Assembly: GCA_031286725.1 (NCBI GenBank)
Contig: JAITTR010000101.1
Coordinates: 1-9,766, forward strand
Length of the DNA stretch: 9,766 bases
Source of the DNA: Holosporales bacterium
GTDB taxonomy: Bacteria > Pseudomonadota > Alphaproteobacteria > RUG11792
Direction of reading: 5' to 3'
The position numbers and the translations under genes were made by a program. The notes under the pieces were generated by a model. The model was not told the origin of the DNA. It ran no database searches and was given only the letters and a program-made list of their open reading frames with translations. This document shows, one piece after another, positions 1 to 6,381 of the stretch. Each line of letters starts with the position of its first letter. Position 1 is the stretch's first letter.

Positions 1-767
1 GTCAATAACTCCCTAACAATAGTAGAACATACGTTTGAGAGATTGGCATTATTTCGTTTTAACGCTTCGCTATACTGAGATAAGACGATTGAAAGCAGGC
101 TTTGAGAATCTTCTTTTTCTCCTAATATAATCCGAGATAGGTATTTTGATTTTTGAGCGTTATTTGGCGCTTGGGAAAGCTTTTGCCTAATATCGTTTGG
201 AATCTGACTAATTGACGCGTAGTTTTGACTCCTCAAAGTTTCCTTAAACAATTCTCTTTGAGAGATAATGGAAACTTCTTCCAAAGTCCCGCTTTGGGCT
301 AATAGCGTATTAAAATATATTTCAATGTCGCTCACGGCAGCTTCAGGGTTGTTTATCCTAATGTGCCGATTTAGGTTTTGTAGAGCGTTTCTAACGTTAA
401 TTTGCCCCGTCTTTCTGTGATCAATTATTGTTTGTTTCAATAACAGTAAGTTGTTATATTCCGGAGCCAGAATACTTGGAGCTAAGGTTCTCGCCGAGTT
501 GTGAAATGTCGTTTCAAACGTATTTATATTGCGAGTTTCCCAAGCGTCTTTGTAAGCGTCTCCAACGTTTATTATTGACGTTTGAGACGCTTCTCCGTTT
601 CCAAGCCTTCCGTTTGGCATAAACCATAGTTGCGGATCTCTTTGATGATTTGTTTGAAAAATTTCAAAGTTCCTATCATAAATTGGCTTCACGTTTAAAG
701 CTAAAACACTTTGACATAATAACGGAATGACATTCATCAAAAGGCATAACAACCGAATAGCATTCAT
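1..767 (-). CDS. Unrecognised secreted protein, N-terminal part (runs off left edge)
   Basis: The minus-strand frame starting at 767 stays open for 255 codons to the window edge, so the 3' end is missing. I do not recognise the family. The N-terminus reads as a signal peptide: MNAIRLL, a hydrophobic core to about residue 18, and likely cleavage after SVLA (residue 23). The mature part is polar, rich in Asn, Gln and Ser, and probably mostly helical, with no membrane segment. An in-frame TAA lies three codons upstream. AGGAGA at 791-786 is the only Shine-Dalgarno-like sequence, 18 nt from the ATG and so rather far. A second in-frame ATG (737) sits in a duplicated copy of the same sequence, but starting there would lose Arg5, the only basic residue of the signal peptide. 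Divergently oriented from nuoB. Export is inferred; the open frame is seen directly. Confidence 0.72.
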   Translation of the reverse strand, partial: MNAIRLLCLLMNVIPLLCQSVLALNVKPIYDRNFEIFQTNHQRDPQLWFMPNGRLGNGEASQTSIINVGDAYKDAWETRNINTFETTFHNSARTLAPSILAPEYNNLLLLKQTIIDHRKTGQINVRNALQNLNRHIRINNPEAAVSDIEIYFNTLLAQSGTLEEVSIISQRELFKETLRSQNYASISQIPNDIRQKLSQAPNNAQKSKYLSRIILGEKEDSQSLLSIVLSQYSEALKRNNANLSNVCSTIVRELL

Positions 768-772
768 CAAAA
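713..772 (-). repeat. 30-bp imperfect tandem duplication over a signal peptide
   Basis: Two adjacent 30-bp units (772-743 and 742-713, minus strand) agree at 25 of 30 bases by hand count. Each begins TTTTGATGAATG and contains ATTC, GTT and TTATG at the same offsets. The unit is a multiple of three, so it encodes two ten-residue blocks, MNAIRLLCLL and MNVIPLLCQS. It duplicates both the start codon and part of the hydrophobic core of the signal peptide. Confidence 0.75.
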
Positions 773-882
773 TTTAAAAACAATATCTCCTAATGAAATA
801 ATAGCATGCGAGAGAGTTTTTTGTATAGAAATTTTTATAGCGTCGTTATATGCTAAATAATATTCATTAAAATTTTAATTTT

Positions 883-1341
883 ATGAAGAAGTCGTTTGAC
901 GTATTTCTTTCCACGATTCAAAATATGTCAAATTGGGCAAGTAGCGCTTCTCTTTGGCCTTTTTCTTTCGGCATTTCTTGTTGCGCTATAGAAATGATGC
1001 ACGCTGCGGCTAGCCGAGTTGATTTGGATAGATTCGGCTGTCTTTTCAGGCCAAGTCCTAAGCATTCCGATCTTATGATCGTCGCTGGTAGCGTTACCGA
1101 AAAAATGGCTGCTCAGATTATAAATTTATATAATCAAATGTTATTCCCCAAATACGTCATAGCCATGGGAAGTTGCGCGATTTCAGGCGGGTTATATCAG
1201 GACTCGTATTCGATTGTCAACGGAATTGAAAAACTAATCCCGGTAGATATTGCCGTTCCCGGTTGTCCTCCAGCTCCGGAAGATTTAGCTAAAGCGATTC
1301 TTAAGCTTCAACGAAGGATAAAATCCGCCTCGAGCAAATGA
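883..1341 (+). CDS. nuoB: NADH-quinone oxidoreductase subunit B (NuoB)
   Basis: A 152-residue NuoB/PSST-type protein, the complex I subunit that holds the last iron-sulfur cluster (N2) before quinone and works in the peripheral arm at the inner membrane. The four cluster ligands are present: Cys33-Cys34 in GISCCAIEMMHAAASR, Cys98 in MGSCAISGG and Cys128 in VPGCPP. FRPSPKHSDLMIVAG (55-69) is also typical. The length is near the short end of the family because the N-terminal extension is brief. Two oddities: no nuoA or nuoC flanks it, and the stretch after Cys98 (AISGGLYQD) differs from the NGGGYYHYS usual in proteobacterial complex I, looking more like NuoB of other phyla or of related hydrogenase complexes. 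No Shine-Dalgarno precedes the ATG, but SLWPFSFG aligns with the family's N-terminal region and fixes the start. Confidence 0.93.
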   Translation: MKKSFDVFLSTIQNMSNWASSASLWPFSFGISCCAIEMMHAAASRVDLDRFGCLFRPSPKHSDLMIVAGSVTEKMAAQIINLYNQMLFPKYVIAMGSCAISGGLYQDSYSIVNGIEKLIPVDIAVPGCPPAPEDLAKAILKLQRRIKSASSK

Positions 1342-1492
1342 AAAATTAAAAATTGCTTGGAATCAATTTCTTCAAAAAACATATTAATTTCATTTTGCGT
1401 CTATATCAAATTTTAATGCTTATGCCGCTCTAAGAATCAAGTAGGTTACTACCATCAAACCCGTTAAACTTTCGTCATAGGTTATTTAACCG

Positions 1493-1520
1493 TAGTTAAT
1501 TCTATAACGAATGTTATAAT
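1493..1520 (+). promoter_or_regulatory. Candidate promoter with dyad over the -10
   Basis: A perfect TATAAT lies at 1515-1520, with a weak -35 (TAGTTA, 1493-1498) 16 nt upstream, about 38 nt before the dehydrogenase-like gene. The 6-bp inverted repeat TATAAC/GTTATA (1503-1508 and 1513-1518, 4-nt spacer) overlaps the -10. A second short dyad, GGTTA/TAACC, lies at 1480-1491 just upstream. These may be operator sites, but AT-rich sequence gives such repeats by chance, so this is a hand-read candidate only. Confidence 0.45.
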
Positions 1521-1557
1521 ATAATAGATTTAATATAAAAAGCTTAGAAACGTCAGA

Positions 1558-2940
1558 ATGCAAATAACTGTTATAGGAGGCGGGTACGTTGGCATAATTC
1601 CGGCGGTTTGTTTTTGCGAATTTGGATTTGAAGTAGGAGTCGCGGATATCTCCGAAGAGAAGACAGAGAGGCTTAGAAATAACTCTACGGATATTTTTGA
1701 GCCTGGGTTAGATGCCGTTATTAAAAAATTCCAACAAAGTGGTCAATTAAAATTTTCGACAGATTCTTCCGATTTTTTCAACGATTCTTCGGTAATTGTC
1801 GTCGCTGTTCAAACGATTGGAGAAAAGGGGGAGGATTGCGACTTATCGTATTTGTACGACGCAATAAACGATATATGCGCTAGCTTAAAAAACGACAGGT
1901 ATGTCGCGATAATAATAAGAACTGCGGTTCCCGTCGGAACTTGCACGGCTATAAGTAAAAATATAAAATCCTTGTGCCCAGATCTTGTTCAAGGAGAACA
2001 TTACGACGTGATCGCTATCCCGGGATTTGGAACGGAGGGAAGCGCGTTGCATGATTTTATGTATCCAGACCGCATAGTAGTTGGTATGGAGCAAGATTCT
2101 AAAAAAGCGAGAAAAGTTATTGACGAAATATATAAAACGATAATTAACGCTGACGTTCCGTTTATATATACTAATTTTGAAACTGCGGAACTAGTAAGAT
2201 ATGCCACAACGGGATTTATCGTAATTAAAATAGCTTTTTTAAGCGAATTGATTAACTTATGCGAAAGAGCGGGAGCAAATGTTGACGAATTTATCCAAAG
2301 CATAGCTTTGGACTCAAAGATAGGCGGAAAATCCTTAGGGTTAAGTTCGGGAATTGGAGGCGCGACTTATCCTAGGTTTGTAAGAATCTTAGAAAGAACG
2401 GCATCTAGTTTTGGCGTTGATTTAAAAGTGTTACGAGGAGCGCTTGAAAGTAATGAAGCAAGACTATTAGGAGTTTTTAACAAGATATATGAGAAAATAC
2501 TCAATACTTCCGCTAAGAGCGTTTGTATTTTTGGGTTAACGTATAAACCAAAAACTTCCGATATTAAAGAATCTCCAAGCGTTTATGTTATAAAAAAGTT
2601 ATTAGAGAAGAACATTAAGGTATATTGTTACGACCCAATATTTGTACAAAATCTTAACGCTCAATTTATTCCTGAATATTTAAAGAGCAACGAAAATTTT
2701 ACTCTTACCAACTCGCCATATGAGGCAGCGAGTCAAAGAGATATATTAGTCGTTATGACGGAGTGGATGGAAATAAGGAGCCTCGACTATCAAAAAATTA
2801 GCGAAACTATGAATAAGAAAGAACCAAATAAACCCATCTTAATTGATTTTAAAAATATGTTTTCTCCTAGCGAAATGAAGGATTTTGAATATATTCCTCA
2901 AGGTATGTTTCCAGATCCTAACAAACCAACATTTCCTTGA
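1558..2940 (+). CDS. UDP-glucose 6-dehydrogenase family protein, probably catalytically dead
   Basis: A 460-residue protein with the full three-part architecture of nucleotide-sugar dehydrogenases (UDP-glucose to UDP-glucuronate, cytoplasmic, for envelope polysaccharide). The NAD domain is recognisable: GGGYVG at 7-12, Asp30, FEPGLD at 47-52 and AVPVGT at 123-128. So is the C-terminal domain: GLTYKPKTSDIKESPS at 326-341 and TEWMEIR at 401-407. The catalytic positions are changed. Family NPEFLREG reads IPGFGTEG (154-161, Glu to Gly156). KYxxN reads RYATT (214-218, Lys to Arg and Asn to Thr). GGSCFPKD reads GGATYPRF (267-274, with the thioester Cys now Thr270 and Asp now Phe274). Oxidation through a thiohemiacetal therefore looks impossible. 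The frame is uninterrupted, which suggests selection for a non-catalytic role, or recent loss. The family N-terminus fixes the start, though no Shine-Dalgarno is visible. Family assignment is sure; inactivity is inference from motif alignment by eye. Confidence 0.88.
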   Translation: MQITVIGGGYVGIIPAVCFCEFGFEVGVADISEEKTERLRNNSTDIFEPGLDAVIKKFQQSGQLKFSTDSSDFFNDSSVIVVAVQTIGEKGEDCDLSYLYDAINDICASLKNDRYVAIIIRTAVPVGTCTAISKNIKSLCPDLVQGEHYDVIAIPGFGTEGSALHDFMYPDRIVVGMEQDSKKARKVIDEIYKTIINADVPFIYTNFETAELVRYATTGFIVIKIAFLSELINLCERAGANVDEFIQSIALDSKIGGKSLGLSSGIGGATYPRFVRILERTASSFGVDLKVLRGALESNEARLLGVFNKIYEKILNTSAKSVCIFGLTYKPKTSDIKESPSVYVIKKLLEKNIKVYCYDPIFVQNLNAQFIPEYLKSNENFTLTNSPYEAASQRDILVVMTEWMEIRSLDYQKISETMNKKEPNKPILIDFKNMFSPSEMKDFEYIPQGMFPDPNKPTFP

Positions 2941-3160
2941 ACAAGCGCCAACCTCAATATTGGGAACTTTATGGCAGAGTATTTAGTTCATTTACAAAAG
3001 AGCTTTAATGTTTGAGCCTATTAAATCTTAGAGTTTGGAGCAGACAAGCGAGTCCGCCTTATATATATTTTAATTTCTTTATCTCCGCAATATTATTGAT
3101 CCTAGTAAACTTAATGTTCCTTTTTGTCTCAGGAAAATTTAAAAGAATAAAAATTTTTTG

Positions 3161-3187
3161 TTGACTAGTTTGAATTTTTGTTATAAA
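3161..3187 (+). promoter_or_regulatory. groESL promoter (sigma-70 type)
   Basis: TTGACT (3161-3166) and TATAAA (3182-3187) are good -35 and -10 hexamers, with a somewhat short 15-nt spacer. Transcription would begin around 3194, inside the CIRCE element that follows directly, the usual arrangement for HrcA control. I see no sigma-32-type sequence. Confidence 0.65.
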
Positions 3188-3214
3188 TTAGCGCTCAGAG
3201 ACGTTGTTTGCTAA
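3188..3214 (+). promoter_or_regulatory. CIRCE operator (HrcA binding site)
   Basis: TTAGCGCTC, a 9-nt spacer (3197-3205), then GTTTGCTAA. Against the CIRCE consensus TTAGCACTC-N9-GAGTGCTAA there is one mismatch in the left arm and two in the right, and the spacer length is exact. It sits between the promoter and groES. HrcA binds CIRCE and represses chaperonin genes until heat stress; hrcA is not in this window. Confidence 0.88.
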
Positions 3215-3236
3215 TAAATTAGAAAAGGAGATAAAA

Positions 3237-3524
3237 ATGAAGTTTAGACCTTTATACGACAGAGTTCTTGTTGAACGCTTAGAGACGGAGTCGAAAACGA
3301 GCGGAGGAATAATAATTCCGGATACCGCTAAAGAAAAACCTATGGAAGGATTGGTTGTCGCGATTGGATGCGGAACTAAATCCGAAAAAGGAGACTGCGT
3401 TCCTCTTCAAGTAAAAACAGGAGATAAGATTCTTTTTGGAAAATGGTCCGGAACTGAGATAAAACTCGACGGGAAAGATTATTTGGTTATGAAAGAATCA
3501 GATATAATGGGAATTTTTGAATAA
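3237..3524 (+). CDS. groS: Co-chaperonin GroES (Cpn10)
   Basis: The heptameric lid of the GroEL chaperonin in the cytoplasm: it caps the folding chamber and is released with ATP turnover. The 95-residue length is standard. MKFRPLYDRVLVER is the classic N-terminus, and the mobile loop that docks on GroEL is at about 17-33, with the GGIIIPD tip at 23-29. The start at 3237 is set by AAAAGGAG at 3223-3230, six bases before the ATG. The frame stays open upstream to a TTG at 3204, but that codon lies inside the CIRCE operator and would add eleven unrelated residues. First gene of the groES-groEL operon, under the promoter and CIRCE just upstream; 17 nt separate it from groEL. Confidence 0.97.
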   Translation: MKFRPLYDRVLVERLETESKTSGGIIIPDTAKEKPMEGLVVAIGCGTKSEKGDCVPLQVKTGDKILFGKWSGTEIKLDGKDYLVMKESDIMGIFE

Positions 3525-3541
3525 TTTTAAGGAGAATAATT

Positions 3542-5179
3542 ATGTCGGTAAAAGAGATTCGTTTTAGCGCGGAAGCTAGAGAAAAAATTCTAAAGGGAGT
3601 TAACATTCTCGCGAATGCCGTTAAGGTGACAATGGGGCCAAAAGGAAGAAACGTGCTTCTTGAGAAGTCGTATGGAACCCCAAGAATAACAAAGGACGGA
3701 GTAACCGTCGCGAAAGAAATAGAAGTTGCGGATAAGTTCGAGAACGTAGGAGCGCAGATGGTCAAAGAGGTTGCAAATAAAACTTCGGACTTGGCTGGAG
3801 ACGGAACGACTACGGCCACCGTTTTGGCTCAAGCGATATTAACGGAAGGAATAAAATCGGTTGCCGCCGGAGCGAACCCTATGGATCTTTTAAGGGGCAT
3901 AAACATGGCTGTTGAGTCGACGGTTCAGTTTTTGAAAGACAAATCGAAGGCGGTGTCTACTAATGAAGAAATAGTCCAAATTGGAACGATTTCCGCCAAC
4001 GGGGAAAAAGAAATTGGAGAAATGCTCGCCAATGCCGTCTCAAAGGTGGGAAAAGAAGGCGTAATTACTATAGAAGAAGCAAAATCGTTCCAAACGGAGC
4101 TCGACATTGTTGAGGGGATGCAATTTGATAGAGGATACATTTCTCCATATTTCGTCACAAACGGCGACAAAATGACTTGCGAATTGGAGAATCCATATAT
4201 ATTAATTCACGAGAAAAAATTGACGGGTCTTCAACCGTTGTTACCTGTTTTAGAGGCTGTCGTTCAATCTGGAAGACCTCTTTTGATAATTGCGGAAGAC
4301 ATTGAAGGAGAAGCCCTTGCAACGTTGGTCGTAAACAAACTTAGAGGAGGGCTTAGAGTTGCCGCGGTAAAAGCTCCGGGCTTTGGAGACAGAAGAAAAG
4401 CTATGTTGGAAGATATAGCGATTTTAACGAACGGAACGCTTATATCCGAAGATGTTGGAATAAAACTGGAGAACGTTAATATAACAATGCTAGGCTCAGC
4501 AAAAAAGGTCACGATAACGAAGGACGATACGACAATAGTCGAAGGAGCTGGAAGCAAAGACGCGATAAAAGAAAGATGCGCTCAAATAAAGACTCATATT
4601 GAAAATTCAACTTCTGAATACGATACGGAAAAACTTCAAGAACGACTCGCTAAATTGTCTGGCGGAGTAGCGGTCATCAGAGTTGGAGGCGCGACAGAAG
4701 TTGAGGTGAAAGAAAAGAAAGATAGAGTTGACGACGCAATGCACGCTACAAAAGCTGCGATAGAAGAAGGAGTAGTTCCCGGCGGGGGCGTAGCTTTGCT
4801 TCGTTCTATTGAAAGATTAAACGGCATAAAAGTCGAAAATGAAGACCAGAAGATTGGAGTAAACATTATCAAACATGCCTTATCCGCGCCTGCTCGTCAG
4901 ATTTCAGACAACGCTGGAGTCGAGGGAGCCGTTGTTATTGCAAAAATTCTTGAAAATAAAGAGTTTAATTACGGATACGATGCTGCTTTTGATAAATATG
5001 CGGATATGGTAAAAGCTGGAATTATTGACCCAACAAAGGTTGTTAGAACGGCTCTTCAAGACGCAGCGTCTATTTCGGGCTTGTTGCTTACGACAGAGTG
5101 CGTAATTACCGAAAAGCCGGAGCCAAAACCTGCCGCAATGCCAAATCCAGGCATGGGCGGAATGGGCATGGATTATTAA
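3542..5179 (+). CDS. groL: Chaperonin GroEL (Cpn60)
   Basis: The 60-kDa chaperonin that folds proteins in its cavity using ATP, with GroES as partner. The protein is 545 residues, of normal length. The ATP site is intact: VTMGPKGRNV (29-38), DGVTVAKEI (52-60) and AGDGTTTAT (85-93). The equatorial acid of VDDAMHATKAAIEEG, corresponding to E. coli Asp398, is present. The C-terminus ends in the usual Gly-Met tail, GMGGMGMDY. AAGGAGA at 3528-3534 serves as the ribosome binding site. The sequence reads as alphaproteobacterial. Co-transcribed with groES and so controlled by CIRCE/HrcA. No obvious intrinsic terminator follows; the inverted repeat at 5198-5267 lacks a T-run. Confidence 0.98.
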   Translation: MSVKEIRFSAEAREKILKGVNILANAVKVTMGPKGRNVLLEKSYGTPRITKDGVTVAKEIEVADKFENVGAQMVKEVANKTSDLAGDGTTTATVLAQAILTEGIKSVAAGANPMDLLRGINMAVESTVQFLKDKSKAVSTNEEIVQIGTISANGEKEIGEMLANAVSKVGKEGVITIEEAKSFQTELDIVEGMQFDRGYISPYFVTNGDKMTCELENPYILIHEKKLTGLQPLLPVLEAVVQSGRPLLIIAEDIEGEALATLVVNKLRGGLRVAAVKAPGFGDRRKAMLEDIAILTNGTLISEDVGIKLENVNITMLGSAKKVTITKDDTTIVEGAGSKDAIKERCAQIKTHIENSTSEYDTEKLQERLAKLSGGVAVIRVGGATEVEVKEKKDRVDDAMHATKAAIEEGVVPGGGVALLRSIERLNGIKVENEDQKIGVNIIKHALSAPARQISDNAGVEGAVVIAKILENKEFNYGYDAAFDKYADMVKAGIIDPTKVVRTALQDAASISGLLLTTECVITEKPEPKPAAMPNPGMGGMGMDY

Positions 5180-5197
5180 TTTTTATGTCGATTTGAA

Positions 5198-5267
5198 AGA
5201 AGAGCGGCTCATACTTGCTTTAAATAAGGTAGGATTGGGGAATATCCAAAGGTTATGTCGCTCTTCT
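5198..5267. repeat. Long-looped inverted repeat downstream of groEL
   Basis: AGAAGAGCG (5198-5206) and CGCTCTTCT (5259-5267) are perfect 9-nt inverted copies separated by 52 nt; a G-T and a C-G pair extend the stem to 11. The loop contains a further short dyad near 5232-5246. There is no T-run after the right arm, so it does not fit an intrinsic terminator. It could be an RNA structure at the end of the groEL message or the remnant of an inserted element. It lies 19 nt after the groEL stop and its right arm overlaps the decayed reading frame below. Confidence 0.6.
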
Positions 5268-5724
5268 ATCACAACGGGGATTGTCGCGTAGAAGCGTTAT
5301 ATTAGAGCAAGCAAAGGAAAAAATAAATGTACAAGAATCAAGTAATATAGTAGCAAACGATCCAACTAAGAAAACGTTTGACGGAGAAGGACAAGTCGTA
5401 AACTTTACTCTTGGGGACAAGCAAGAGCTGGATAAAAAGAAAGGGAGGACGGGAAAAAGGCATTGAGGCAGTCGGTAAGAGCTTTAGAAATAAACGCGAT
5501 AGTAAGCGCAGAACATGGGGGTGTTCGAGAATTTCCATGATAAGAAGTCGGGGGGCATGTAGGTTAAGTCAACATATCTGCAAGGAGCCGTGAATTCGAG
5601 CTATGGGACGGCGGTTGAAGCGTTTATCAAGGAATTAATAGAAGAGGCAGAAGGGGCGGGCTTATTTGGAAAAACTAAAGAAGCAGATGGAAGATTATTG
5701 TTCAAGAACAGTAAATTCAGATGA
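5233..5724 (+). pseudogene. Frameshifted remnant of an unknown protein
   Basis: Protein-like sequence continues on the plus strand but changes frame. The first part (5233-5463) ends at TGA 5464. The second (open from 5436 to the TGA at 5538) is one frame over and reads KKALRQSVRALEINAIVSAE from 5454. The third returns to the first frame, has a TAG at 5560-5562, then reads VKSTYLQGAVNSSYGTAVEA and ends at TGA TAA (5722). A one-base deletion near the A5 runs at 5434-5438 or 5454-5458, and a compensating insertion near 5535, would join the parts. No start codon or Shine-Dalgarno is convincing at the 5' end. I do not recognise the family; its place beside a decayed VRR-NUC gene hints at phage or other accessory origin. 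Confidence 0.5.
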
Positions 5725-5980
5725 TAATTTTTATTTGCTTTTTGGCGGCATTCTTTCTTGGCTGAAGGGCGATATTTTTTGGGAGTCGCTTGGATGGTTT
5801 TTCGTATCCTTCATATTGTTGGGGATCGTTTTGATTATCCTTACATTTTGCATTCTCAAAAAGAGCGTAAAGATAAATGAGATTCCTGTAAGTTTTTACG
5901 CTAAGCTGGCAAGCAAAGACGGAGTGTGTAATGATATATGCTACTGGATGAAAAAAGCAACCCCATATCCGGCGATCTAA
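5687..5980 (+). CDS. Short membrane reading frame, doubtful gene
   Basis: From the ATG at 5687 the frame encodes 97 residues; a TTG start at 5666 would add seven. Residues about 36-57 form one strong hydrophobic helix (GWFFVSFILLGIVLIILTF) followed by KKS, so a single-pass inner-membrane protein is possible. There is no Shine-Dalgarno, and the first part overlaps the preceding remnant in another frame. Its last third (from about residue 61) appears to be the N-terminal part of the decayed VRR-NUC gene described next, in the same frame. I therefore think it is either a fused relic or a piece of a larger broken gene rather than a working protein. No family recognised for the membrane part. Confidence 0.35.
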   Translation: MEDYCSRTVNSDDNFYLLFGGILSWLKGDIFWESLGWFFVSFILLGIVLIILTFCILKKSVKINEIPVSFYAKLASKDGVCNDICYWMKKATPYPAI

Positions 5981-6203
5981 ACGTCATATGGTTTCATATA
6001 CCCAACGAACGCAACTGTAAAAGCTCCAAAGAATCCCGTGGAGTTAATAAGCTAAAGGCAATAGGAGATCATTTCGGAAATCTATAAAATATGATATGAA
6101 GGGAAATAGTCAATAATGTTTTGTGAGAAGCCGTAATTATATTCAAATCGATTGTAAAACGGTACAAAGAAAGAGTTTAATTTCGCAAAAGTATAGGCTT
6201 TAA
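5867..6203 (+). pseudogene. Decayed VRR-NUC-type nuclease gene
   Basis: Three frame segments line up as one small VRR-NUC protein (a PD-(D/E)xK-fold nuclease often carried by phages). Segment one, in the frame of the membrane reading frame, ends VCNDICYWMKK. Segment two (5938-6087) reads ISGDLNVIWFHIPNERN and later GVNKLKAIG, the family's HIPNE and basic LKxxG pattern. Segment three (6117-6203) reads YIQIDCKTVQRKSLISQK, resembling the family's IExKTxKGxxSxxQK strand and helix. One lost A in the A6 run at 5951-5956 would join segments one and two. A further shift and a TAA (6114) separate two and three. The catalytic Glu of ExK is Gln or disrupted, and the usual PD is not seen. No full-length product can be made. 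Family call from remembered motifs. Confidence 0.55.
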
Positions 6204-6381
6204 GGGATTGGACACTACTATTGATTGTTCTACCTTCTTATCTGGCTCGAAATTAAATAACTTTAATAGTTTGCAAACCATACTTCCCTAACTCTTGAAG
6301 CTATCCTATAGCTATCTTTATACGAAATACTAATTGAGCTTTTTTTTAAAAATTTGATTGTTGGATTATATACTGCAGTAT
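6204..6381. other. Non-coding gap without recognisable gene
   Basis: Stops interrupt all frames on both strands and no family motif stands out. The only structure seen is a small perfect hairpin, AGCTAT-CCT-ATAGCT (6299-6313), followed by a mixed rather than pure T-rich stretch, so it is at best a weak terminator. A T9 run lies at 6339-6347. Probably decayed sequence continuing from the broken genes to the left. Confidence 0.5.

Noticed and set aside
428..622. Plus-strand open frame opposite the secreted protein gene
   Set aside because: It is antisense to a 255-codon minus-strand frame with a signal peptide and has no start signal or family features.
1350..1369. AAATTG/CAATTT inverted repeat after nuoB as a terminator
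   Set aside because: Six weak pairs with an 8-nt loop and followed by CTTCAAAAAA rather than a T-run; expected by chance in AT-rich DNA.
1558..2940. Calling the dehydrogenase-like gene a pseudogene
   Set aside because: The frame is complete, of family length, with conserved NAD-binding and C-terminal motifs; only active-site residues differ, which fits a pseudoenzyme better than a broken gene.
2941..3160. Possible small gene or RNA between the dehydrogenase-like gene and groES
   Set aside because: Frames are short, no tRNA-like fold or terminator was found, and nothing resembles a known family.
3204..3236. In-frame TTG start giving an 11-residue extension of GroES
   Set aside because: The TTG lies within the CIRCE operator, has no ribosome site, and the ATG at 3237 has both a good AAGGAG and the canonical GroES N-terminus.
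5338..5593. Open frames on the minus strand (5338-5538) and in the third plus frame (5411-5593)
   Set aside because: Low-complexity, basic or Arg-rich products that overlap the better protein-like frames of the remnant; they look like shadows.
6200..6290. Minus-strand frame of about 34 codons beginning MVCKLLKLFN
   Set aside because: Too short, no ribosome site and no motif; stops abound in the other frames around it.
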